Notes: generated by a model not told the origin, from the letters alone. 5,551 nucleotides of DNA from Deltaproteobacteria bacterium (GCA_019309945.1 JAFDFH010000352.1:1-5551), one strand, 5' to 3'; counted from the first letter of the stretch, positions 1 through 5,551 are shown. Numbers and translations are program-made.

Positions 1-492
1 GGCGGTGTCCATCTGCCTGACACACTGATGGCCGGAAAGAGCCCATTACTTCTAAACGGGGCCGGTTTACGCAAGAAAGTGTTTATCAAGGTTTATGCCG
101 GCGGACTTTATCTTGAACAAAAGCGTCATAATCCTCAAGAGATTATTGAGGCCGATGAACCCATGGCCATCAGGATGCATTTTGTTTATAATGGTGTTTC
201 CAGTAAGAGTCTGATCGATGCATGGAATGAAGGTTTTTATAATGGCACCGGCGGAAATATTGCACCCATTAAAGCGGAGATAGATACATTCAACTCCTTT
301 TTTAAAGAAGAAGCAAAGAAAAACGATGTATATGACATCATTTATATTCCGGAGCAGGGGGTCAGTGTTTACATAAAGGGAGAGCTTAAAGGGACAATAA
401 AGGGGGTTGATTTTAAAAAGGCGGCTTTTTCAATATGGCTCGGTAAAAAACCGGCCGATAAAAAGTTGAAAAAGGGGATGCTTGGCAAATAG
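1..492 (+). CDS. Chalcone-isomerase-like protein, 3' part (5' end outside window)
   Basis: The frame is open from base 1 and stops at TAG 490-492, giving 163 residues. An ATG at 28 is not the likely start, because the nine codons before it read GGVHLPDTL, which fits the family pattern just ahead of its core. The gene therefore begins upstream of the window, probably with a signal peptide that cannot be seen. The core LNGAGLRKKVFIKVYAGGLY (about bases 52-111) is the hallmark of bacterial CHI-like proteins, and the end (IWLGKKP, then LKKGMLGK) matches the usual family C-terminus. Bacterial members are mostly exported proteins of unclear function. The plant-type fold binds fatty acids or flavonoids, but isomerase activity should not be assumed. 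The gene converges on leuA and shares no obvious function with it. Family assignment is confident; the role is unknown. Confidence 0.82.
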   Translation, partial: GGVHLPDTLMAGKSPLLLNGAGLRKKVFIKVYAGGLYLEQKRHNPQEIIEADEPMAIRMHFVYNGVSSKSLIDAWNEGFYNGTGGNIAPIKAEIDTFNSFFKEEAKKNDVYDIIYIPEQGVSVYIKGELKGTIKGVDFKKAAFSIWLGKKPADKKLKKGMLGK

Positions 493-533
493 AAAAATCA
501 GTGGGACTGCTTTGTAGACGTTTTATTGAAGCG

Positions 534-584
534 GACCGGGGAAAACGGCGAACCGGAGTCTTCGTCTCGCCGTTGTTCCCGATC
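534..584. terminator. Stem-loop between convergent genes, possible bidirectional terminator
   Basis: The left arm 534-551 pairs with 567-584. The inner 8 bp (AACGGCGA with TCGCCGTT) are perfect, and the outer part extends to about 18 positions with two mismatches and one G-T wobble. The loop is 15 bases. It sits 42 bases after the CHI-like stop codon and 43 bases beyond the leuA stop codon, where a shared terminator is expected. Neither side has a proper T-tract after the stem, so it is not a textbook intrinsic terminator. It could instead protect 3' ends or act with Rho. Confidence 0.42.
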
Positions 585-626
585 AGATTCTGATACGATT
601 ATTTACAAATCGGTAATGCTCCCGTT

Positions 627-2159
627 CTATGCGACCACTTCGACCGGATGAGCTTTCAGGTATTCCAGTCGATTTAACCCATTGACATATGCCTTGGCGC
701 TTGCCGTAATAATATCCGGATCGGCGCCTCTGCCAAGGGCAATAAGACCGTTTTCGCTCAAACGCACCGTCACCTCACCCTGGGCATCTGTGCCGCCGGT
801 GATGGCGCTGATGGAAAATCGCAAAAGTTCTGATCCCGCCCCTGCCAATTTGGCAATTGCGTTAAAGGCCGCATCGATGGGGCCGTTTCCATACCCCGCC
901 CCTCGAACGGATCGGCCGTTTATTGAGAGCTTGACACTGGCCATGGGCAACACCGTTGTTCCACAAGTCACATGCAGGTATTCGAGATCAAAAATTTCAG
1001 TGGTTCGAAGGATACCCTCCGTCACAATAACTTCCAGGTCTTCATCCACCACATGTTTTTTCTTATCTGCAAGTTCCTTGAATTTTTTGAAAACGATCTT
1101 TAATTCTTCGTCGGAAAGATCGTATCCCAGATCTTTTAAATGCGAGCGGAGGGCGTGTCTTCCGGAGTGTTTGCCGAGGACAAGTTTGTTGGCGCTGAGT
1201 CCGATGGTTTCAGGTTTCATAATTTCATAGGTCATGGGGTTTTTCAGCACACCGTCCTGATGGATGCCGGCTTCATGGGCGAAAGCATTGGCCCCCACAA
1301 TGGCTTTGTTCGGCTGTACCATAATCCCGGTAATCATGCTGACGAGCCGGCTGGTCGGATAAATTTGATCGGTTTTTATCCGTGTGGATGCCGGAAGATA
1401 ATTGGGCCGCGTATGCAGCGCCATGACCACTTCTTCCAGTGACGTATTGCCCGCCCTTTCGCCGATACCGTTTATGGTCACTTCGGCCTGCCTGGCCCCG
1501 GCATTGATTGCGGCAATCGTGTTTGCCGTGGCAAGGCCCAGGTCATTGTGGCAGTGCACGCTCAAAACCGCCTTGTGGATATTCGGGGTATGTGACTTGA
1601 CGTATTTTACGAGATCGGAAAATTCTTCCGGGATGGCGTAGCCAACGGTATCCGGAAGGTTAATCGTTGTTGCACCGGCCTCAATGACGGCCTCGAACAC
1701 CTTACACAGAAAATCTCGGTCACTCCTAGATCCATCCTCAGCGGAGAACTCCACATTGTCCGTAAAAGATCTGGAATATTTTACGGCTTCGACCGCAGCC
1801 TTGACGACCGCTTCCCTTGACATTTTCAGCTTATATTCCAGGTGAATGTCGGATGTGGCGATAAAGGTATGAATCCTTGGTTTGGCGGCATTTTGAATTG
1901 CACCCCAGGCGCGGTCAAGATCCCCTTTAGAGGTCCGGGCCAGGGCGGCAACCTCGGTTTTTTTCAGCTTTGCGGCGATGTTGGTAACGGCGTCGAAGTC
2001 GCCTTCAGATGCCACTGGAAAACCCGCCTCCAACACATCCACACCGAGTTTTTCCAGCTGGGTGGCAAGGCGTAACTTTTCGGCCGTGTTCATGCTTGCG
2101 CCCGGGGATTGTTCACCGTCTCTTAACGTGGTGTCAAATATAATTACGTTTTCACTCAT
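627..2159 (-). CDS. leuA: 2-isopropylmalate synthase
   Basis: LeuA condenses 2-oxoisovalerate with acetyl-CoA to 2-isopropylmalate, the first committed step of leucine synthesis, in the cytoplasm. The 510-residue product has the usual length of the long bacterial form. Residues about 5-270 form the HMGL-like TIM barrel: DTTLRDGEQSPG at 9-20 (catalytic Arg13, metal ligand Asp14), NLPDTVGY at 167-174, HCHND at 202-206 (metal ligands His202 and His204) and GERAGN at 233-238 (Asn238). FAHEAGIHQDG at 293-303 marks the following subdomain. Residues from about 390 to 500 are the LeuA allosteric (leucine-binding) domain, with GAGYGNGPIDAA at 420-431, so leucine feedback inhibition is likely. The start is backed by a strong ribosome-binding site. 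The gene lies 91 bases after cimA on the same strand and could be cotranscribed with it. The pairing with CimA, which has the distinct GGWPGSNP signature, makes the LeuA assignment clear. Confidence 0.96.
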   Translation of the reverse strand: MSENVIIFDTTLRDGEQSPGASMNTAEKLRLATQLEKLGVDVLEAGFPVASEGDFDAVTNIAAKLKKTEVAALARTSKGDLDRAWGAIQNAAKPRIHTFIATSDIHLEYKLKMSREAVVKAAVEAVKYSRSFTDNVEFSAEDGSRSDRDFLCKVFEAVIEAGATTINLPDTVGYAIPEEFSDLVKYVKSHTPNIHKAVLSVHCHNDLGLATANTIAAINAGARQAEVTINGIGERAGNTSLEEVVMALHTRPNYLPASTRIKTDQIYPTSRLVSMITGIMVQPNKAIVGANAFAHEAGIHQDGVLKNPMTYEIMKPETIGLSANKLVLGKHSGRHALRSHLKDLGYDLSDEELKIVFKKFKELADKKKHVVDEDLEVIVTEGILRTTEIFDLEYLHVTCGTTVLPMASVKLSINGRSVRGAGYGNGPIDAAFNAIAKLAGAGSELLRFSISAITGGTDAQGEVTVRLSENGLIALGRGADPDIITASAKAYVNGLNRLEYLKAHPVEVVA

Positions 2160-2166
2160 TGTTTTG

Positions 2167-2174
2167 CTCCTTCC
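2167..2174 (-). promoter_or_regulatory. leuA ribosome-binding site
   Basis: The minus strand reads GGAAGGAG, seven bases before the leuA ATG. This is a near-ideal Shine-Dalgarno sequence. It fixes the start at 2159 and indicates independent translation initiation after the 91-base gap from cimA. Confidence 0.85.
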
Positions 2175-2236
2175 TGATAGAGTGATTTTACGAATTAGTG
2201 TCCGTCCAGAGACGAGGATTTTTGTTCGAGATCAAG

Positions 2237-2291
2237 GCCTGCGAAAAATTTTACCGCAGGCATATAGTTGATATTCCGAGGATAAAATTTT
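2237..2291. repeat. AT-rich imperfect palindrome across the cimA 3' end
   Basis: Two overlapping foldings are visible. First, 2245-2265 and 2271-2291 are 21-base inverted arms matching at 16 positions, with a 5-base centre (AGTTG); both begin outermost with AAAATTTTA and end innermost with ATAT. Second, GCCTGCG at 2237-2243 pairs perfectly with CGCAGGC at 2255-2261 around an 11-base loop. The cimA stop codon (2251-2253) lies in that loop. The two structures share bases and would be mutually exclusive. No T-tract follows on the minus strand, so a simple terminator is unlikely. The sequence looks more like a dispersed intergenic palindrome. It also encodes the last residues of CimA. Confidence 0.6.
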
Positions 2292-3882
2292 GAGCATAAC
2301 GCAGAGATCGGGCAAAAAGACCGTTGAGTGCCTGCCAACTGGCCTCAATGATATCTTCGGACACGCCAATGGTACTCCAGAGATTATCTTGATCCCGCGA
2401 ATCGATGAGGACCCTTACCTTTGCGGCCGTTCCTTCCCGCCCGTCAATTACACGAACCTTAAAATCGACAAGCCGCATGGTATCCAGATCCGGAAAAAAT
2501 TTACCCAGGGCTTTGCGCAGCGCGTTGTCCAGAGCGCTTACGGGTCCATAGCCCTCGGCAGCAGTTATTTCTTCCCTGTTATCCACGGAGATTTTGATAG
2601 TGGCCTGGGACGAACACGGTTGATCTTTGTTTTTCTCAATGGAGACCCTGAAGGATTCCAGTTCAAACAAGGGGCTGAACTGTTGGGTAAACTTTTCAAG
2701 CAGGATCTTGAGAGATCCGTCAGCGACGTCAAACTGGAATCCCTCCTGTTCCATCCGCTTTATTTCCGAGACGATCTTACGGCTGTCCAACCCGTTTTCC
2801 CCAAGTTCGACGCCGAGTTCCTTGGCTTTGTACTCCACGTTACTTTTTCCGGAAAGATCGGAAACCAGAACCCGGCGATTGTTACCTATATCTTCAGGAT
2901 TCATATGTTCATAGGCTCGGGGCACTTTCATGATTGCATTGACGTGGAGACCCCCTTTATGAGCAAAAGCGCTTTTTCCCACAAACGGCCGGTCGTTGCG
3001 CGGGACCAGGTTGGCCGTTTCACTGACAAACCTGGAAACTTTTTTTAGTTTTGTCAGGTTCTGGCTGGATATGCACGGGTATTTCATTTTCGTATGGAGA
3101 ATCGGTATGATCGAGGTGAGGTCGGCGTTTCCACATCTTTCTCCATAACCATTAATTGTTCCCTGGACCATTACAGCACCGGCTTTAACCGCAGTTATGG
3201 AATTTGCGACGGCCAGCCCGCAATCATTGTGAGTGTGAATGCCGATTTTTATCGGTTTTTCCTTTGTTGGTATTCCATCCTTTCCATGAAGGGTTTCACG
3301 GGCATCACCGATCATCGATTCTAATTCAAACGGGAGGGTGCCGCCGTTCGTGTCACAAAGAACAATAAAATCGGCCCCGCCATCTACGGCGGCCGTCAGG
3401 GTTTGTAATGCGTAGTCCCTATTTTCCCTGTATCCGTCGAAAAAATGTTCAGCATAGTAAAGGACCTCAAGGCCATTATGTTTTAAGAACTCGACCGTGT
3501 CACGGATCATTGCAAGGTTTTCTTCCAGGGTGTTGTTCATGACCTGTTCAACATGGAGGTCCCAGCTTTTTCCGACAATCGTGACCGCCGGCGCCTTACT
3601 TTCAAGGAGCGCTTTGACGTTGAAATCGTCTCCCGGATCTACCCCGGGCTTGCGGGTGGAGCCAAAGGCGGTTAATCGGGCATTTTTTAATTTTATGTTC
3701 TTAGAAAGGTCAAAAAACTGCATGTCCCTCGGATTAGAACCCGGCCACCCTCCTTCGATATAATGGATCCCAAGGTCATCCAGGCATTCTGCAATTTTTA
3801 TTTTTTCATGGGCCGAGAAATTGATGTTTTCTCCCTGGGTTCCGTCCCTTAAAGTGGTGTCGTATAACAGTATAGATTCCAT
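2251..3882 (-). CDS. cimA: (R)-citramalate synthase
   Basis: CimA condenses pyruvate with acetyl-CoA to (R)-citramalate, which the leucine-pathway enzymes LeuCD and LeuB can turn into 2-oxobutyrate for isoleucine, bypassing threonine deaminase. The chosen start gives 543 residues. The HMGL-like barrel carries DTTLRDGTQ at 8-16 (Arg12, Asp13), YIEGGWPGSNP at 41-51 (characteristic of this citramalate synthase branch and unlike LeuA), CDTNGG at 176-181, HTHND at 216-220 (metal ligands His216 and His218), GYGERCGN at 245-252 (Asn252) and FAHKGGLHV at 306-314. Residues about 400-519 form the LeuA-type allosteric domain. The frame is open to an ATG at 3933, but ATG 3882 has a good ribosome-binding site and places the conserved DTTLRDG motif at its usual distance from the N-terminus. 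The family pattern holds to EASWQAL (513-519). The last 24 residues (520-543) look foreign and are partly encoded by an AT-rich palindrome. Activity should not depend on that tail. Confidence 0.94.
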   Translation of the reverse strand: MESILLYDTTLRDGTQGENINFSAHEKIKIAECLDDLGIHYIEGGWPGSNPRDMQFFDLSKNIKLKNARLTAFGSTRKPGVDPGDDFNVKALLESKAPAVTIVGKSWDLHVEQVMNNTLEENLAMIRDTVEFLKHNGLEVLYYAEHFFDGYRENRDYALQTLTAAVDGGADFIVLCDTNGGTLPFELESMIGDARETLHGKDGIPTKEKPIKIGIHTHNDCGLAVANSITAVKAGAVMVQGTINGYGERCGNADLTSIIPILHTKMKYPCISSQNLTKLKKVSRFVSETANLVPRNDRPFVGKSAFAHKGGLHVNAIMKVPRAYEHMNPEDIGNNRRVLVSDLSGKSNVEYKAKELGVELGENGLDSRKIVSEIKRMEQEGFQFDVADGSLKILLEKFTQQFSPLFELESFRVSIEKNKDQPCSSQATIKISVDNREEITAAEGYGPVSALDNALRKALGKFFPDLDTMRLVDFKVRVIDGREGTAAKVRVLIDSRDQDNLWSTIGVSEDIIEASWQALNGLFARSLRYAQNFILGISTICLR

Positions 3883-3889
3883 TATGATT

Positions 3890-3895
3890 CTCCCC
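3890..3895 (-). promoter_or_regulatory. cimA ribosome-binding site deciding the start
   Basis: The minus strand reads GGGGAG, seven bases before ATG 3882. The upstream in-frame ATG at 3933 has no comparable site and would add 17 residues not expected in the family, so 3882 is preferred. Confidence 0.75.
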
Positions 3896-3923
3896 AACCC
3901 GGACAAGCCGGAACCAATAATAT

Positions 3924-3998
3924 TTGCCACCAAGGCACAAAAACACGAAGGATTTCATTTTGTTATTCTTTCTTAGTGTTTTGGTGCCTTTGTGGCGA
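3924..3998. repeat. Inverted repeat of CAC-AAG type units in the ilvC/cimA gap
   Basis: Arms 3924-3946 and 3976-3998 are 23 bases each and complementary at 20 positions, around a 29-base centre. Each arm is itself quasi-periodic at 8-9 bases, visible as CCACCAAGG, CACAAAAA, CACGAAGG along the left arm. It lies in the 216-base gap between the ilvC stop and the cimA start, so a transcript running through would form a long hairpin about 40 bases ahead of cimA. No T-tract follows on either strand, so I favour a dispersed repeat over an intrinsic terminator. The rest of the gap (3999-4098) is AT-rich, and I see no convincing promoter in it. Confidence 0.65.
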
Positions 3999-4098
3999 GA
4001 AGAAAAAAGTTTTGCCATAAAATAAACAAAATTTACAAATAAGCGCCTAATAATGTCCTAATCCGGATAAAACGGAAACGTTACAAGGTCTTTGGGCA

Positions 4099-5151
4099 TT
4101 ATCTTTTGCGCTTTTCAGGTCTCAAGGCCCGTACAGCGGCGCCCGTGCGCCACATTTCAGAATTTTTAATTACGTCCAGTTCCGTTTGCAGTTTCTCGCG
4201 ATAATCCGGAGCACTGTTCGCTTCCAGGACCCTTTGCGTTTCTTTGCCGGTTACAACGCTTTCATAAAGCTCTTCGAAAAGTGGTGCCACGGCATCTCTG
4301 AACTTTGGGGCCCAGTCCAGGGCACCCCGCTGGGCGGTGGTGCTGGTGTTTGAAAACATCCAGTCCATCCCGTTTTCAGCGACAAGTCGAATCAGACTCT
4401 GGGTAAGTTCTTCTACCGTTTCATTAAACGCTTCACTGGGGCCGTGGCCGTTTTTTCGAAGAATTTGATATTGGGCTTCCATAACACCCGCGAGGCATCC
4501 CATCAGGACACCCCGTTCTCCGGTAAGGTCGCTATGAACTTCTTTTTCAAAAGTCGTCGGAAATAGATAGCCGGAACCGATAGCGATTCCCAAAGCCAGG
4601 GTCCGTTCTCTGGCGCGGCCGGTAAAGTCCTGGAGAACTGCAAAACTGGAATTTATTCCGCTGCCGTCCAAAAAGTTGCGACGCACAGTGCGTCCCGATC
4701 CCTTGGGGGCGACCAGCATCACGTCCACATTTTCAGGGGGTATAATACCGGTTTGTTCTTTATAAACGATTGAAAATCCATGGGAAAAGTAGAGTGCATC
4801 TCCGGCGTTGAGGCATTTTTTAATTCGGCTCCAGGTGGCGACCTGACCGGCGTCTGACAGGAGCAACTGAACAATCGTCCCTTTTTGGGCCGCTGTTTCC
4901 AGATCAAAAAGGGTTTCGCCGGGAACAAAACCGTCCGCAACCGCGCGCTCCCAGGAATCACCGCCCTCGCGCTGTCCCACGATGACATGGATACCATTAT
5001 CCTTCATATTTAAGGCCTGTCCCGGTCCTTGGACACCGTAACCCAGGACTGCCACGATTTCATCTTTAAGGACTTCTCGGGCCTTTTCCATAGAAAATTC
5101 TTCGGACGTAATCACTTCTTCAATCACACCGCCAAAGTCAATTTTTGCCAT
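4099..5151 (-). CDS. ilvC: Ketol-acid reductoisomerase, class I, yeast-like type
   Basis: IlvC isomerises and reduces 2-acetolactate (valine/leucine branch) and 2-aceto-2-hydroxybutyrate (isoleucine branch) with Mg2+ and NAD(P)H. The 350-residue product has the N-terminal Rossmann domain with GYGVQG at 37-42 and a cofactor loop around QREGGDSW (60-67). YFSHGF (catalytic-region His124) and VAPKGSGRTVR (Lys150) follow. The C-terminal knotted domain has SDLTGERG with metal ligands Asp208 and Glu212, NETVEE with Glu244 and Glu248, and Ser267 in FSNTS. From memory the sequence resembles yeast Ilv5 and relatives (APKGSGRTVR, GSGINSS, LFEELYESV, PDYREKLQTELD) more than the usual 330-340-residue bacterial class I enzyme. 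An in-frame ATG at 5163 would add MGDN. I prefer 5151 because GGGGGA lies just before it and family members typically start MAKI or MAKM. It is probably the first gene of the block, with a mobile-type element in its leader. Confidence 0.95.
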   Translation of the reverse strand: MAKIDFGGVIEEVITSEEFSMEKAREVLKDEIVAVLGYGVQGPGQALNMKDNGIHVIVGQREGGDSWERAVADGFVPGETLFDLETAAQKGTIVQLLLSDAGQVATWSRIKKCLNAGDALYFSHGFSIVYKEQTGIIPPENVDVMLVAPKGSGRTVRRNFLDGSGINSSFAVLQDFTGRARERTLALGIAIGSGYLFPTTFEKEVHSDLTGERGVLMGCLAGVMEAQYQILRKNGHGPSEAFNETVEELTQSLIRLVAENGMDWMFSNTSTTAQRGALDWAPKFRDAVAPLFEELYESVVTGKETQRVLEANSAPDYREKLQTELDVIKNSEMWRTGAAVRALRPEKRKR

Positions 5152-5155
5152 GTTA

Positions 5156-5161
5156 TCCCCC
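5156..5161 (-). promoter_or_regulatory. ilvC ribosome-binding site deciding the start
   Basis: The minus strand reads GGGGGA, four bases before ATG 5151. This overlaps the alternative ATG at 5161-5163, which itself has no purine-rich site upstream. The spacing is short but usable. The site favours the 350-residue form over the 354-residue form. Confidence 0.6.
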
Positions 5162-5169
5162 ATTGAGTG

Positions 5170-5190
5170 GTTGTTTGTTGATGAATTCGA
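5170..5190 (+). repeat. Left 21-bp direct repeat flanking the MITE-like element
   Basis: This 21-base sequence, which contains TTTGTTGATGAATTCGA, recurs in the same orientation at 5462-5482 with a single mismatch (G5173 against A5465). It ends exactly where the inverted end GTAACT of the 271-bp element begins. This arrangement is what a target-site duplication looks like. It sits 18 bases upstream of the ilvC start codon. Confidence 0.8.
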
Positions 5191-5461
5191 GTAACTCCTA
5201 AAAAACTTATGGTTACACCTACCAGCGGAGTCATCCGGTAATTTTTTTCAAAGCGGGCAACTGTTTGAAGCCGTTTAGGGCGGCTTACAGTGACCCGAAC
5301 AGAACAAATTGTTGATTGTAGCCTGTTTGCGCTAAGTGACACACTTATTTTAGATCCCGTGCGCGGGGCACTGTTAGGCACCCTTAACGGCAAGTTTTGG
5401 CCGTATTGAAAAAAATTACCGGATGACGCAGCGGGTCTACCGGAACATATTGAGAAGTTAC
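5191..5461. mobile_element. MITE-like non-autonomous element, 271 bp, long imperfect terminal inverted repeats
   Basis: The element opens with GTAACTCCT and closes with AGAAGTTAC, which are inverted ends matching at 8 of 9 positions. Its two arms (5191-5297 and 5364-5461) are imperfect inverted copies of about 100 bp. Within them a 22-base block is perfectly complementary (5230-5251 with 5406-5427, containing TCATCCGGTAA and a run of seven T), and 5270-5297 matches the complement of 5364-5391 at 23 of 28 positions. The 66-base centre (5298-5363) has a small perfect hairpin, TAAGTG-ACA-CACTTA, at 5333-5347. No transposase or credible protein is encoded. Direct repeats of 21 bp abut both ends. 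Transcribed into the ilvC leader it would fold into a hairpin of about 100 bp. A structured leader RNA or two inverted REP-like units are alternatives, but the flush direct repeats favour insertion. Confidence 0.68.
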
Positions 5462-5482
5462 GTTATTTGTTGATGAATTCGA
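5462..5482 (+). repeat. Right 21-bp direct repeat flanking the MITE-like element
   Basis: This is the same-orientation copy of 5170-5190 (20 of 21 identical). It begins immediately after the terminal GTTAC of the element. Its right part forms the left arm of the neighbouring hairpin, so the duplicated target includes half of that palindrome. Confidence 0.8.
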
Positions 5483-5498
5483 CTTTTTACGAATTCAT
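5473..5498. repeat. GAATTC hairpin at the insertion target
   Basis: ATGAATTCG (5473-5481) and CGAATTCAT (5490-5498) are perfect 9-bp inverted arms around the 8-base loop ACTTTTTA. A G-T and a T-A pair extend the stem outward. The left arm is duplicated at 5180-5190 without its partner, which suggests the intact hairpin was the original site and the element went in beside it. The remaining 5499-5551 shows no gene. It holds only two CGTTTCA copies (5512-5518 and 5522-5528). Confidence 0.65.
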
Positions 5499-5551
5499 TA
5501 TTATTTGAGCCCGTTTCAAAACGTTTCAGTTTGTTAAAGGTCAAGGAAGGC

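Noticed and set aside
582..612. Additional small palindromes (ATCAGA-T-TCTGAT and CGATT...AATCG) near the leuA 3' end
   Set aside because: The stems are 5-6 bp and weak beside the 534-584 stem-loop. There is no T-tract and no clear function.
682..1230. Plus-strand open frame of 182 codons inside leuA
   Set aside because: It lies wholly antisense to a well-conserved gene, has no recognisable domain and is explained by codon structure of leuA.
2290..3048. Plus-strand open frame of 252 codons inside cimA
   Set aside because: It is antisense to conserved CimA sequence, shows no family motif and has no convincing ribosome-binding site, so it is a shadow frame.
3806..4018. Minus-strand 70-codon open frame across the cimA start and the CAC-AAG repeat
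   Set aside because: It overlaps the cimA 5' end in another frame, and much of it translates the inverted repeat. It has no family resemblance.
5124..5393. Minus-strand 89-codon open frame upstream of ilvC
   Set aside because: It mostly translates the inverted-repeat element and runs into ilvC out of frame. Its composition is not protein-like and no motif is visible.
5512..5528. Two CGTTTCA copies as a possible operator for ilvC
   Set aside because: They are only 7-base direct repeats with a 3-base gap and no recognisable promoter around them. This is within chance.
5534..5551. Possible last codons of an upstream minus-strand gene (reading AFLDL then TAA)
   Set aside because: Five codons are too few to support a gene, although an upstream acetolactate synthase subunit gene would make sense here.
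5152..5551. T-box, leucine attenuator or other known riboswitch upstream of ilvC
   Set aside because: I looked for a leader peptide rich in branched-chain codons and for T-box-like conserved bases and found neither. The visible structure is better explained by an inserted repeat element.

Overview
The window carries a minus-strand block of branched-chain amino acid genes, read in the order ilvC, cimA, leuA. At the left edge it meets the 3' end of a convergent plus-strand gene for a chalcone-isomerase-like protein. The gene order, the use of citramalate synthase as an isoleucine entry route and the abundance of intergenic palindromes suggest a free-living Gram-negative anaerobe. Desulfobacterota (Desulfobacterales-like) is my best guess, but this is inference from gene content and not a phylogenetic result.

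Layout: 1-492 (+) is the C-terminal part of a CHI-like protein whose start lies outside the window. 493-626 is a convergent gap with a strong stem-loop at 534-584. 627-2159 (-) is leuA. 2160-2250 is the cimA/leuA gap; with the last codons of cimA it holds an AT-rich imperfect palindrome. 2251-3882 (-) is cimA. 3883-4098 is the ilvC/cimA gap with a long inverted repeat built from CAC-AAG-like units. 4099-5151 (-) is ilvC. 5152-5551 is a 400-base region without a recognisable gene. It holds a sharply bounded 271-bp MITE-like element (5191-5461) flanked by 21-bp near-identical direct repeats, next to a GAATTC-containing hairpin.

How the genes work together: CimA joins pyruvate and acetyl-CoA to make citramalate, which leads to 2-oxobutyrate for isoleucine without threonine deaminase. 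LeuA joins 2-oxoisovalerate and acetyl-CoA as the first committed step to leucine. IlvC carries out the shared isomeroreduction for valine/leucine and isoleucine. CimA and LeuA are paralogues and both keep a C-terminal allosteric-type domain, so each branch is probably feedback controlled on its own. Acetolactate synthase, dihydroxyacid dehydratase, leuCD and leuB are not in this window.

The most unusual content is intergenic. The two gaps inside the gene block and the ilvC leader hold three unrelated-looking inverted-repeat structures. The one upstream of ilvC looks like a transposed element: its inverted ends abut the flanking direct repeats exactly on both sides. The one after cimA appears to have replaced or extended the normal C-terminal coding end of CimA.
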